Assembly (NCBI GenBank): GCA_030044045.1
Contig: JASHWO010000041.1
Location: forward strand, 1 to 9,740
From: Acidimicrobiales bacterium
GTDB taxonomy: Bacteria; Actinomycetota; Acidimicrobiia; Acidimicrobiales; RAAP-2
Direction: 5' to 3'
DNA: 9,740 nt
How positions within the stretch are numbered: position 1 is the first letter of the stretch; each line of letters opens with the position of its first letter. The notes under the pieces are model-generated. The model worked only from the letters and a program-made list of their open reading frames with translations. It was not told the DNA's origin and made no database searches. Made by a program: the position numbers and the translations under genes. This document shows, piece by piece, positions 1 through 7,353 of the stretch.

Positions 1-2
1 GC

Positions 3-836
3 CCGGGACCGTCAGGTACCGGACCGACCAGGCCGGCCCTCGACGCCGACCGGCCGCGGTCCGGGGCCGGCCCGGCCCCGCCGCCGCCAGAGGCCGGGCT
101 GGACTCGGCGCTCAGGCTGGGCATCCAGCTCCCGCCGGTGCCGACCGGCGGTGACGGGTCCGATCGCTGGCTCGCCGCGGCGGCGGCCGCCGAGGACGCC
201 GGGTTCGAGACGGTCTGGGTGGCCGGGGGCGAGGTGGATCCCTGCACCCTGGCCGGTGGGCTGTCGGCCCGCACGGGCTCGATCCTGCTGGGCGTGGTGG
301 CCGGCGTCGGTGCGGATGATCGTCTCCCCTCCGTCCTGGCCCGCGAGCTCTCCGCGCTCGACGTGGTGTCGGGCGGGAGGGCGGCGGTCCTCCTCGAGCC
401 GGGCGCCGGGTGGGAGCGGGTGACGGAGGCGGCCGAGGTGTGCCGCCTGCTCTTCACCGAGGACGCCCCCAGCTACCGCGGCCGCCACTTCCACCTGGCC
501 GGCGCGGCCAATCGCCCGGTGCCGGTCCGTCCCGGTGGCCCGCCGGTGTTGCTGGCCGTGCCCGGCATGCCGCCGGGTGGTGGGGTGGGGCCGGTCCCGG
601 CCGCGGCCTGGGTGGTGGACGGCACGCCGGAGGAGGTCGCCGCCTGGCGGGGACTGGCTGGGGCGCCGGCCGTGGTGTGGCGGGGGGCCCTCGGGCCGGA
701 GGCCGACGTGGCGCGGACCGCGGCCACGCTGCGGGAAGCCGGGGCCGCTGGCGTCATCGTCCGCCTCACATCGTCGGCCTCGCCCGAGACGGTGGCCGCC
801 GCCGGCCGGGCCGTGGCCGCCGCCTGGGCTCCCTGA
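3..836 (+). CDS. Compact luciferase-like (LLM, probably F420-type) protein, 5' partial
   Basis: The reading frame is open from the left edge to TGA at 834-836. The protein reads like a bacterial luciferase-like monooxygenase, a TIM-barrel flavin or F420 oxidoreductase. The first strand is LGIQLPP (codons from 117), followed by an AEDAGFETVWV segment. The family core ARELSALDVVSGGR comes next, then the YRGRHFHL segment, the GGPPVLL strand and a C-terminal GTPEEVA / LREAGAAGVIVRL helix-strand pair. No ATG, GTG or TTG lies in frame before the GTG at 138, and starting there would remove the first strand. The true start is therefore probably left of the window, or is non-standard. The in-frame stretch 3-116 is Pro/Ala/Gly-rich and may be a linker or not coding. 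From the first strand the protein is only about 239 residues, against a usual 280-320. Segments after GGR and after GGPPVLL are missing, so activity is uncertain. It converges on the PPOX gene with a 27-base gap. Confidence 0.75.
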   Translation, partial: PGPSGTGPTRPALDADRPRSGAGPAPPPPEAGLDSALRLGIQLPPVPTGGDGSDRWLAAAAAAEDAGFETVWVAGGEVDPCTLAGGLSARTGSILLGVVAGVGADDRLPSVLARELSALDVVSGGRAAVLLEPGAGWERVTEAAEVCRLLFTEDAPSYRGRHFHLAGAANRPVPVRPGGPPVLLAVPGMPPGGGVGPVPAAAWVVDGTPEEVAAWRGLAGAPAVVWRGALGPEADVARTAATLREAGAAGVIVRLTSSASPETVAAAGRAVAAAWAP

Positions 837-863
837 CCGGCGAGCCCCCGGCCCGACAGGCCC

Positions 864-1265
864 TCAGGAGAGCTGCATGAGGATGCGGTCGGTGCGGATG
901 CGGATGGTGAGCCGCACCTCGCCCGGCTGGCGCATCGGGTACTCGTCCACCCCCAGGTACTTCTTGGCCAGGCGGTCGATGTGGGCGTCCGCTCCCTCGG
1001 TGGTGACCTCCACCACCGTGCCCCGGACCACCACCACGTTGTAGGGGTCGCCGGGGTCGATCACCGAGAGGGCCACCCGCTGGTCGCGTTCCACGTTGCG
1101 GGCCTTGGCCCGGCCCCGGGCCGTGTTCACCAGGAGGTCGTCGCCGTCGACCTCGATCCACAAGGGGGTCACCTGGGGACCGCCGTCGGCGGCCACGGTG
1201 GCCAGGGTGGCCAGCACCGGCCGGCTGATCAGTTGGCGGGCCTTCTCGCTGAGCTTGTCCGTCAT
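864..1265 (-). CDS. PPOX-class (pyridoxamine-phosphate-oxidase fold) probable F420-dependent enzyme
   Basis: The 133-residue product is a single split beta-barrel domain of the PPOX superfamily. It matches the small actinobacterial proteins annotated as PPOX class F420-dependent enzymes. Visible family features are LATLATVAADGGPQVTPLWIEVDG (18-41, strand pair), ARGRAKARNVERDQRVALSVID (49-70, cofactor phosphate-binding region with Arg/Lys) and DPYNVVVVRGTV (73-84). Members use reduced F420, or sometimes FMN or haem, in the cytoplasm; the substrate cannot be told from sequence. The ATG at 1265 gives the expected N-terminus. It has no clear Shine-Dalgarno sequence, but a TAGGGT box ends exactly 7 bases before it, which suggests a leaderless mRNA. 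The gene is divergent from the endonuclease IV gene (26-base gap) and convergent with the luciferase-like gene. The neighbouring pair of F420-type families is suggestive, but no shared pathway is shown. Confidence 0.88.
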   Translation of the reverse strand: MTDKLSEKARQLISRPVLATLATVAADGGPQVTPLWIEVDGDDLLVNTARGRAKARNVERDQRVALSVIDPGDPYNVVVVRGTVVEVTTEGADAHIDRLAKKYLGVDEYPMRQPGEVRLTIRIRTDRILMQLS

Positions 1266-1283
1266 GAGGTCACCCTATAGCGT
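1255..1283 (+). promoter_or_regulatory. Promoter of nfo (-35 TTGTCC, 17-base spacer, -10 TAGCGT)
   Basis: TTGTCC at 1255-1260 and TAGCGT at 1278-1283 are separated by exactly 17 bases, a good match to the actinobacterial sigma-70 pattern TTGNNN / TANNNT. The predicted transcript starts at about 1290, 0-2 bases before the GTG at 1292, so the nfo mRNA would be leaderless or nearly so. The -35 box lies inside the first codons of the divergent PPOX gene. Confidence 0.6.
1272..1277 (-). promoter_or_regulatory. -10 box (TAGGGT) of the PPOX-class gene
   Basis: On the minus strand TAGGGT ends 7 bases before the ATG at 1265, the position expected for a leaderless transcript beginning at the A of the start codon. 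It directly abuts the -10 box of the divergent nfo promoter, with no base between 1277 and 1278. I see no convincing TTG-type -35 at 16-18 bases. Confidence 0.5.
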
Positions 1284-1291
1284 CGCCGTTC

Positions 1292-2173
1292 GTGCTGATC
1301 GGGGCGCACGTGCGGGCCGGGGGGAAGCTCGTGCCGGCGCTGGAACGGGGCGACGAGATCGGGGCCGAGGTGGTCCAGGTCTTCACCCAGAGCCCCCGGG
1401 CCTGGAAGCCGACCCAGTACGCGCCGGAGGTGCTGGAGGGCTACCGCGACGCCCAGACCGCCCACCCCCGGGTGGCGGCCACCTACTGCCACGCCACCTA
1501 CCTGATCAACCTGGCCACCGCCGACGCCGATCTGCTGGCCCGGTCGCGGGCCTGCCTGGTGGCCAACCTGACCGTGGCCCGGGGGATGGGCGCCGCCGGC
1601 CTGGTGCTGCACATCGGCAGCCACCGGGGGCTCGGCTTCGAGGGGTGCGTCCCGCAGGTGGTGGCGGCGCTGACCGAGACGCTGGAGCAGGTCGGGCCCG
1701 GCTGCCCCATCCTGCTGGAGAACGCCGCCGGGGCCGGGGGGACCATGGGCCGCAGCTTCGAGGAGCTGGCCGCCATCCTCGACCGGGCCACCAGTCTCGA
1801 CCGGGCCGGCGCCGGGGAGGGGTTGGGGGTGTGCCTCGACACCCAGCACCTGTGGGCGTCGGGCACAGGGTTCGCCACGGTGGCCGAGGCCGACGGGGTG
1901 CTGGCCCGCTTCGATGCCACCATCGGGCTGGACCGCCTGCGCTGCCTGCACCTGAACGACTCCAAGGTGCCGTTCGGAGCCAACCGCGACCGTCACGAGA
2001 ACATCGGTGAGGGCACCATCGGCCAGGCCGGCCTGGCCGCGCTGCTGGGCCACCCGGCGCTGCAGGGACTGCCGGCCATGCTGGAGGTCCCCGGCGCCGG
2101 CGACGGCCCCCGGGCCGAGGACGTGGACGCCGCCCGCCAGGCCCTGGCCCTGGGGTTGCGGCTCCGGAGCTGA
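1292..2173 (+). CDS. nfo: Deoxyribonuclease IV (endonuclease IV, AP endonuclease)
   Basis: The 293-residue AP2EC TIM-barrel enzyme incises DNA 5' of abasic sites in base excision repair. The start MLIGAHVRAGG with FTQSPRAWKP (31-40) is typical. All the usual trinuclear zinc ligands can be placed by family alignment: His67 (HATYLINLA), His107 (LHIGSHRG), Glu143 (LLENAAG), Asp183 and His186 (CLDTQHLWASG), His220 (CLHLNDSK), Asp233 and His235 (NRDRHENIGEG) and Glu265 (LEVPG). The length is normal, slightly above the 280-285 residues common in the family. The GTG start gives the canonical N-terminus. It has no Shine-Dalgarno sequence and sits just after a predicted promoter, so translation is probably leaderless. 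fumC follows in the same direction after 87 bases but seems to have its own promoter. Confidence 0.95.
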   Translation: MLIGAHVRAGGKLVPALERGDEIGAEVVQVFTQSPRAWKPTQYAPEVLEGYRDAQTAHPRVAATYCHATYLINLATADADLLARSRACLVANLTVARGMGAAGLVLHIGSHRGLGFEGCVPQVVAALTETLEQVGPGCPILLENAAGAGGTMGRSFEELAAILDRATSLDRAGAGEGLGVCLDTQHLWASGTGFATVAEADGVLARFDATIGLDRLRCLHLNDSKVPFGANRDRHENIGEGTIGQAGLAALLGHPALQGLPAMLEVPGAGDGPRAEDVDAARQALALGLRLRS

Positions 2174-2224
2174 CAGCCGCCGGGGACCTGCCTCGCCGGC
2201 CACCGGGTGCGATCCCGAACGAGG

Positions 2225-2254
2225 TTGCAGTCGCCGCCGCCGCCGCTCCATGCT
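2225..2254 (+). promoter_or_regulatory. Candidate promoter of fumC (-35 TTGCAG, 18-base spacer, -10 CATGCT)
   Basis: TTGCAG at 2225-2230 is followed after 18 bases by CATGCT at 2249-2254, one base away from TANNNT. Counting 7 bases from its last T gives a transcript start at 2261, exactly the ATG chosen for fumC. The spacer is a GCC-triplet run. The -10 mismatch keeps confidence moderate. Confidence 0.4.
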
Positions 2255-2260
2255 GGGGTG

Positions 2261-3636
<1,376 letters not shown>

Positions 3637-3640
<4 letters not shown>

Positions 3641-3927
3641 CCTCCCGGGAGGAGGTCGACGCCGCCCTGGCCGCCGGCCTGGACTGGCGACGGGAGGGCG
3701 ACGTCCTGGTGAAGGAGGTCCGGCGGGGCGACTTCGCCGGGGCGCTGGCCTTCGTGAACGCCGTGGGGGCGATGGCCGACGCCGCCGACCACCACCCCGA
3801 CGTGGACATCCGCTGGGGCACGGTGACCCTGCGCCTCACCACCCACTCGGCCGGTGGTCGCATCACCGAGAAGGACCTGGTGCTGGCGGCCGAGATCGAC
3901 CGGCTACTCCAGCAGGGCCTCCCGTAG
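3637..3927 (+). CDS. 4a-hydroxytetrahydrobiopterin dehydratase (pterin-4a-carbinolamine dehydratase)
   Basis: The 96-residue protein is a full-length PCD/DCoH (PhhB-type) family member. The active-site signature is clear: [20 protein letters not shown] (51-70) followed by [12 protein letters not shown] (73-84). The conserved residues are His52, His53, Pro54, His70 and Asp80. The enzyme dehydrates 4a-hydroxytetrahydropterin, the by-product of pterin-dependent aromatic amino acid hydroxylases; in bacteria without those enzymes its role is less clear. No hydroxylase is visible in this window. The GTG start overlaps the fumC stop by 4 bases (GTGA), so it is expected to be co-transcribed and coupled with fumC. 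Its 3' end overlaps the convergent phosphatase gene by 24 bases. Confidence 0.9.
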
Positions 3928-4638
3928 GCCGTCCACCACCGCCGGCCCGGCCCCGGCCGCCGCGGCGTAGCCCTCGACCGAGCCGTGCCGGGCCCGCAAG
4001 GCGTCCAGGAGGATGCGGATGTTCTCCGGGGCGGCCGAGAACAGCCCGTCGGCCCGGTCGATGATCTCCTTGCCCTCCGGGTAGCGCTCGACCAGCTTCG
4101 CCCGGAGAGCGGCCATGGCCCCGGCACTCAGGGCGTAGTCGTGGACGATCACCTCGTCGGGCACTCCCAACAGGCCCAGCAGGACGGCCACCAGCACCCC
4201 GGTCCGGTCCTTGCCGGCGGTGCAGTGGACGATCACCGGGTGGGCCCGGCGCTCGGCCACGATGGCCAGGGCCCGGGCGATCTGGGACGCGGCGTCGGTG
4301 GCGATCTCCTGGTACTGGGCGGCCAGCATGCCCGGGGCCATCTCGAAGCGCTGGGGGTCGGGCATCTCGTCGAGCAGGGGCAGGTGGTGGAAGCCCACCG
4401 GGATCTCGTCCACCGGGAACCGGCCGCCCTCCAGCTCGAAGGTGGTGCGCAGGTCGATCACGGTGGCGATGCCCAGCCGCCGGACCACCGACCGGTCGGC
4501 CGGGGTCAGGCGGGAGAGCCCGTCGGCCCGGAACAGGGTGCGCCAGCGGACGCGCCGCCCGCCGGCGGCCTCGTAGCCGCCGAGGTCGCGGAAGTTCACC
4601 GCGCCCTCGAGGGAGATGTGGCGGTCGAGGGTGGTCAT
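3904..4638 (-). CDS. Tyrosine-protein phosphatase (Y_phosphatase3 / PtpB-like)
   Basis: The 244-residue protein has the P-loop HCTAGKDRTG at 138-147, matching CX5R with nucleophile Cys139 and phosphate-binding Arg145. The N-terminal motif NFRDLGGY (15-22), the FRADGLSRLTPAD segment (36-48) and IDLR (61-64) are typical of the Y_phosphatase3 group that includes mycobacterial PtpB and IphP-like enzymes. The K in AGKDR is characteristic of that group, some of which also act on phosphoserine/threonine or phosphoinositides. There is no signal peptide, so the protein should be cytoplasmic. The ATG at 4638 fits the family N-terminus and sits 10 bases after a TACACT box without a Shine-Dalgarno sequence. 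The gene stands alone; its tail overlaps the end of the pterin dehydratase gene. The substrate is unknown. Confidence 0.9.
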   Translation of the reverse strand: MTTLDRHISLEGAVNFRDLGGYEAAGGRRVRWRTLFRADGLSRLTPADRSVVRRLGIATVIDLRTTFELEGGRFPVDEIPVGFHHLPLLDEMPDPQRFEMAPGMLAAQYQEIATDAASQIARALAIVAERRAHPVIVHCTAGKDRTGVLVAVLLGLLGVPDEVIVHDYALSAGAMAALRAKLVERYPEGKEIIDRADGLFSAAPENIRILLDALRARHGSVEGYAAAAGAGPAVVDGLREALLE

Positions 4639-4647
4639 CGCCGGCCG

Positions 4648-4653
4648 AGTGTA
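4648..4653 (-). promoter_or_regulatory. -10 box (TACACT) of the tyrosine phosphatase gene
   Basis: On the minus strand TACACT ends 10 bases before the ATG at 4638, predicting a 0-3 base leader. No Shine-Dalgarno sequence is present in the 9 bases between, and no clear -35 is seen. Confidence 0.4.
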
Positions 4654-4691
4654 CCGAGCGGCTGCCGCGACGGGTTCGTGAACGGGGGGTG

Positions 4692-4705
4692 GCGCCGCCA
4701 GGCGC
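4692..4705 (-). terminator. Small hairpin just after pspAB
   Basis: GCGCC (4692-4696) and GGCGC (4701-4705) form a 5-base-pair stem with a 4-base loop immediately downstream of the pspAB stop codon (4706-4708). No U-rich tract follows, so this is at best a non-canonical terminator of the psp operon. Confidence 0.3.
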
Positions 4706-5398
4706 TCAGCGGACGGGCAGGTCCCAGAGGGGGAACCAGCGGGAGAGGTCGGCCTCGACCGGTAGGTCGTCCCCGACCACCGCCCGGATGCGCAGCTCCA
4801 GCTCGTTGTCGCGGTGCTCGTGCCCGTCGGGGGCGAAGGGGTAGAAGGTGCCGCGCTTGTAGAGGTAGACGAGGAAGAGCCCCTTCGTGCTCGGGTCGGC
4901 GTCGGATGCCGGCGCCAGGCCGAAGACCGAGCAGAGGAGCTGGGGGCCCCAGCCGTTGTCGGTGAGGGTCGAGTTGACCAGGTGCACCCGGCTGACCAGG
5001 TCGTCCGCCGCTGGGTCGTCCATCAGCAGCCAGCGGTAGCCGTAGGCGTCCTCGGCCTGGGTCAGGGAGCCCACCCCGCCCTCGGCCGCCGGGACCGGTG
5101 CCGTGCCCCCCGCCGGGGTCCCGCCGGCACCGGTCGCGCCGCCGCCCAGGGTGCCGCCGTCGGGGCTGGCATCGTCGGGGATGGCATCGTCGGGGATGGC
5201 CAGGAGCTCGCCGATCTCCCGCTGCACGTCCTCGGCTGGCCGCCCGGCCGGCGGTTTCCAGCACACCCCGGCCCGGCCGGAGAGGACCAGCCCGGCCGCC
5301 GTCTCCAGGGTGACCGCGGCCGAGGGCAGGGCGAAGAGGGCGTCGAGGTTGGCCTTGACCGGCTTGGTGCGCCCCAGCAGGGTGTCGAGCAGTCCCAC
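4706..5398 (-). CDS. pspAB: PspA-associated protein PspAB
   Basis: The 230-residue protein matches the actinobacterial PspAB family, the partner encoded beside PspA and HtpX. Family features are the N-terminus MGLLDTLLGRTKPVKANLDALFALPSAAVTLE (1-32) and GRAGVCWKPP (41-50). The conserved C-terminal half runs from YGYRWLLMDDP through NSTLTDNGWGPQLLCSVFG (142-160) and YLYKRGTFYPFAP (178-190) to DLSRWFPLWDLPVR at the end. Its biochemical function is not established; it is assumed to work with PspA at the inner membrane under envelope stress. A low-complexity insert (about 67-108) rich in Gly, Ala, Pro and Asp interrupts the two conserved halves and contains a 15-base tandem repeat. The GTG start at 5398 lies 12 bases after a GGGAGGGG Shine-Dalgarno-like run, in the 41-base gap after htpX. 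It is the last gene of the pspA-htpX-pspAB operon. Confidence 0.87.
   Translation of the reverse strand: MGLLDTLLGRTKPVKANLDALFALPSAAVTLETAAGLVLSGRAGVCWKPPAGRPAEDVQREIGELLAIPDDAIPDDASPDGGTLGGGATGAGGTPAGGTAPVPAAEGGVGSLTQAEDAYGYRWLLMDDPAADDLVSRVHLVNSTLTDNGWGPQLLCSVFGLAPASDADPSTKGLFLVYLYKRGTFYPFAPDGHEHRDNELELRIRAVVGDDLPVEADLSRWFPLWDLPVR
5156..5196 (-). repeat. 15-base tandem repeat inside pspAB (AIPDD repeats)
   Basis: Two perfect copies of a 15-base unit, TGGCATCGTCGGGGA on the plus strand (5167-5181 and 5182-5196), follow a degenerate copy at about 5156-5166. In the protein they encode AIPDD-AIPDD-ASPDG. The repeat keeps the frame and lies in the low-complexity linker of PspAB, so its copy number can probably vary without breaking the protein. 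Confidence 0.8.
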
Positions 5399-5439
5399 GT
5401 CGGGCTACCGCCCCTCCCGGCGCCCGCTGCCGCGGCCGG

Positions 5440-6396
5440 TCAATGCGGGCGGCCGAGCTGGGTCTCCAGCTCGGCGAGCTGGGCCAGCCGGCGCTCCAGC
5501 GTCGGGTGCGTCGAGAAGAGCGAGCTGAGGGTGAAGCTGCCGCCCTGGCCGCCCCCGCCGGGCCGGGGAGCGGTGGCCGCCGGGGTGAAGAAGAAGGCGT
5601 TGAACGGCTCGGCGTGGCGCAGGTCCCGGGTGGGGATGCGGCTCATCTCGCCGGTGACCTTCACCAGGGCCGAGGCCAGCACCGAGGGGCGGCCGATCAG
5701 GATGGCCCCGGACCGGTCGGCGGCCAGCTCCCGGTAGCGGGAGAGGGCCCGGGTGAGCAGGAAGCTCACCGCGTAGACCACCACCGAGACCAGCATCACC
5801 ATCATCTCGATGAGGGCGAGCTGCGAGGCGCTCTGGTTGTTCCCGCCCCGGCCGCCCCCACCGAACAGGCCGGCGAAGAACATCACTCGGGTGAGGAGAC
5901 CGGCCAGGACCCCCAGCGAGCTGGCGATGGTCATGACCGCTACGTCGCGGTGGGCCACGTGGGAGAGCTCATGGGCCAGTACCGCCTCCACCTCCGGCTC
6001 GTCCAGCCGGCGGAGCAGGCCGGTGGTGGCGCACACCACCGCCGCCTTCGGGCTGCGCCCGGTGGCGAAGGCGTTCGGGATGTCGGTGTCGGCGATGGCC
6101 ACCCGCGGCTTCGGCATGTCGGCCAGCGCGCAGAGCCGGTCCACCGCGCCGTGCAGCTCGGACGCCTGTTCGGGGGTGACGATGCGCCCGTGCATGCCCC
6201 ACAGGGCGATGCGGTCGGAGAACCAGTACTGGCAGAACAGCAGCCCGAAGACGAGCACGAACACGATGGCCAGCGAGTTGAAGATGGCCCAGATGACGGC
6301 GCCGAACACGGCGTAGAGCACGACCAGGAACAGCCCGGTCAGGAACATCCGGGTGGTGAGCCCGCGGTCGCTGGGGATGTTGTGGGCGGCGGACAT
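5440..6396 (-). CDS. htpX: M48-family membrane zinc metalloprotease HtpX
   Basis: The 318-residue inner-membrane protease degrades misfolded membrane proteins. The zinc site is HELSH (142-146), with third ligand Glu223 in RYRELAADRSGA (220-231). The usual C-terminal signature STHPTLERRLAQL is at 295-307. Hydrophobic segments at about 17-37, 41-57, 154-177 and 194-216 give the four-span HtpX topology, with the active site on the cytoplasmic side. Gly/Gln-rich loops at 179-188 and 279-287 are lineage embellishments. The ATG at 6396 shares one base with the pspA stop (TGATG), which decides this start and implies coupled translation. The frame is open far upstream, but that sequence is antisense to mca and a frame shadow of pspA. 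HtpX between PspA and PspAB is a known actinobacterial arrangement. Confidence 0.95.
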   Translation of the reverse strand: MSAAHNIPSDRGLTTRMFLTGLFLVVLYAVFGAVIWAIFNSLAIVFVLVFGLLFCQYWFSDRIALWGMHGRIVTPEQASELHGAVDRLCALADMPKPRVAIADTDIPNAFATGRSPKAAVVCATTGLLRRLDEPEVEAVLAHELSHVAHRDVAVMTIASSLGVLAGLLTRVMFFAGLFGGGGRGGNNQSASQLALIEMMVMLVSVVVYAVSFLLTRALSRYRELAADRSGAILIGRPSVLASALVKVTGEMSRIPTRDLRHAEPFNAFFFTPAATAPRPGGGGQGGSFTLSSLFSTHPTLERRLAQLAELETQLGRPH

Positions 6397-7220
6397 CAGC
6401 TCGCCCCCCCGCCCTCGGCAGCGGCCGCGCCCTCCGGCTGCTCCACCACCTCGCCGTCGGCTGCCTTCTCGTCGATGTCGCCCGCCCCGGCGGTGGAGGG
6501 GAGCGCCCCGGCGGGGCCGGCCGTGCCCAGCTCGGCCTTCAGGGCGGCCAGGTCGTTGTCGACCTGAGAGGTGGCGGACACCCTGTCGAGCTGGGCCTGG
6601 ATGTCGTCGACCGGGGTGTCCAGGTTGGTCAGGGCCCCCGAGGCCAGCAGCTCGTCGATGGCCCCGGCCCGGGCCTGCATGCCGGCGATCTTGTCCTGGG
6701 CCCGCTGCATGGCCGCCCCGGCGTCGCCCATGGAGGAGGAGATGCCGGAGACGGCCTCGCCGACCTTCGTCTGGGCCTCGGCCGCCGTGTAGCTGGCCTT
6801 CAGCGTCTCCTTGCGGGTGCGGAACTGCTCCACCTGGGCTTGGAGGCGCTGGGAGGTCTGGACCAGCTTGTCCTCCTGCTCGACCACCTGGTCGTGCTGG
6901 TTCTTCAGGTCGGTGAGCTGCTCGCCGAGGGCCGCCCGGCGGGAGAGGGCCTCCCGGGCCAGGTCCTCGTTGCCCTGGCCGAGGGCGGCCTTGGCCTGCT
7001 CCTGGAGCTTGTCCGCCTGCTTCTGGAGCTGGCCGGCCTGCAGTTCGATGCGCTTGCGCGCCGTGGCCACGTCGGCCACGCTGCGGCGCACCTTCTGGAG
7101 GCTGTCGAGCTGCTGCTCGTAGGAGAGGTCCAGCGTCTCCCGGGGGTCCTCGTGCTTGTCCAGCACCTTGTTGGCCTTGGCCCGGAAGATGTTCTTCGTA
7201 CGCTGCCACACGCCCGGCAC
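6396..7220 (-). CDS. pspA: PspA/IM30 family phage-shock protein
   Basis: The 274-residue protein belongs to the PspA/IM30 (Vipp1) family, now placed in the ESCRT-III superfamily; these form helical or ring assemblies on the inner membrane to limit damage. The amphipathic N-terminus VWQRTKNIFRAKANKVLDKHEDP (4-26) is typical, followed by long heptad-rich coiled coils from about 30 to 155. A second conserved helix, KVGEAVSGISSSMGDAGAAMQRAQDKI (152-178), and a final helix at about 200-232 follow. The last 40 residues are Ala/Gly/Glu-rich and probably disordered. The GTG at 7220 is chosen because a perfect AGGAGG (7229-7234) lies 8 bases upstream and the N-terminus fits the family. The frame continues further upstream into divergent mca sequence, which is not coding on this strand. 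It is the first gene of the pspA-htpX-pspAB operon. Confidence 0.93.
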   Translation of the reverse strand: MPGVWQRTKNIFRAKANKVLDKHEDPRETLDLSYEQQLDSLQKVRRSVADVATARKRIELQAGQLQKQADKLQEQAKAALGQGNEDLAREALSRRAALGEQLTDLKNQHDQVVEQEDKLVQTSQRLQAQVEQFRTRKETLKASYTAAEAQTKVGEAVSGISSSMGDAGAAMQRAQDKIAGMQARAGAIDELLASGALTNLDTPVDDIQAQLDRVSATSQVDNDLAALKAELGTAGPAGALPSTAGAGDIDEKAADGEVVEQPEGAAAAEGGGAS

Positions 7221-7228
7221 GCTTCTGC

Positions 7229-7234
7229 CCTCCT
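7229..7234 (-). promoter_or_regulatory. Strong Shine-Dalgarno (AGGAGG) of pspA
   Basis: On the minus strand a perfect AGGAGG stands 8 bases before the GTG at 7220. It fixes the start of pspA and contrasts with the mostly Shine-Dalgarno-free starts of the other leading genes here. Confidence 0.8.
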
Positions 7235-7258
7235 GTCGGCGCACGTCCGCCTCCCGCG

Positions 7259-7264
7259 AGCATA
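7259..7264 (-). promoter_or_regulatory. -10 box (TATGCT) of the pspA-htpX-pspAB operon
   Basis: TATGCT on the minus strand matches TANNNT and predicts a transcript start near 7252, giving a leader of about 31 bases that contains the AGGAGG. No TTG-type -35 is found at 16-18 bases; the upstream side is instead occupied by a GC-rich inverted repeat, which would fit an activator- or alternative-sigma-dependent promoter. Confidence 0.45.
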
Positions 7265-7265
7265 A

Positions 7266-7293
7266 GCCCCGCGGCACGCCGGCGGGGCACGCC
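7266..7293. repeat. Inverted and direct repeats upstream of the pspA -10 box
   Basis: GCCCCGC (7266-7272) and GCGGGGC (7282-7288) form a 7-base inverted repeat with a 9-base spacer. GGCACGCC also occurs twice, at 7273-7280 and 7286-7293, a 13-base period. The block lies directly upstream of the pspA -10 box, where an activator or repressor could bind, inside the 133-base region shared with the divergent mca gene. In such GC-rich DNA part of this may be chance. Confidence 0.35.
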
Positions 7294-7340
7294 CGGGTCG
7301 GCTGGCCATCCCCGTGGCAAACCCCGCCCGTCCGGGCCGA

Positions 7341-7346
7341 TAGCCT
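7341..7346 (+). promoter_or_regulatory. -10 box (TAGCCT) of mca
   Basis: TAGCCT ends 8 bases before the ATG at 7354, so the transcript would begin at or one base before the start codon. The 7 bases between hold no Shine-Dalgarno sequence. No clear -35 is present; TGGCAA at 7315-7320 would need a 20-base spacer. Confidence 0.45.
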
Positions 7347-7353
7347 CCCACCG

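Noticed and set aside
837..863. Possible terminator between the luciferase-like and PPOX genes
   Set aside because: Only GGCC-type 4-base pairings are visible in this 27-base convergent gap, which is not enough to support a hairpin.
2231..2246. GCC-triplet run upstream of fumC as a functional microsatellite
   Set aside because: It is only about five units long and forms the promoter spacer; such runs are common by composition in this DNA.
2207..2260. Earlier ATG start for fumC at 2207
   Set aside because: It adds an 18-residue Pro/Arg-rich extension absent from class II fumarases, and it would overlap the predicted promoter; 2261 fits the family and the promoter spacing.
3985..4965. Open plus-strand frame opposite the phosphatase and pspAB genes
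   Set aside because: It is low-complexity Gly/His/Gln/Arg-rich sequence, the typical shadow of GC-rich minus-strand genes, and it crosses a real gene boundary.
7156..7353. Earlier ATG for mca at 7156
   Set aside because: This region is the 5' part and control region of pspA on the other strand; the Mca N-terminus and a -10 box both point to 7354.
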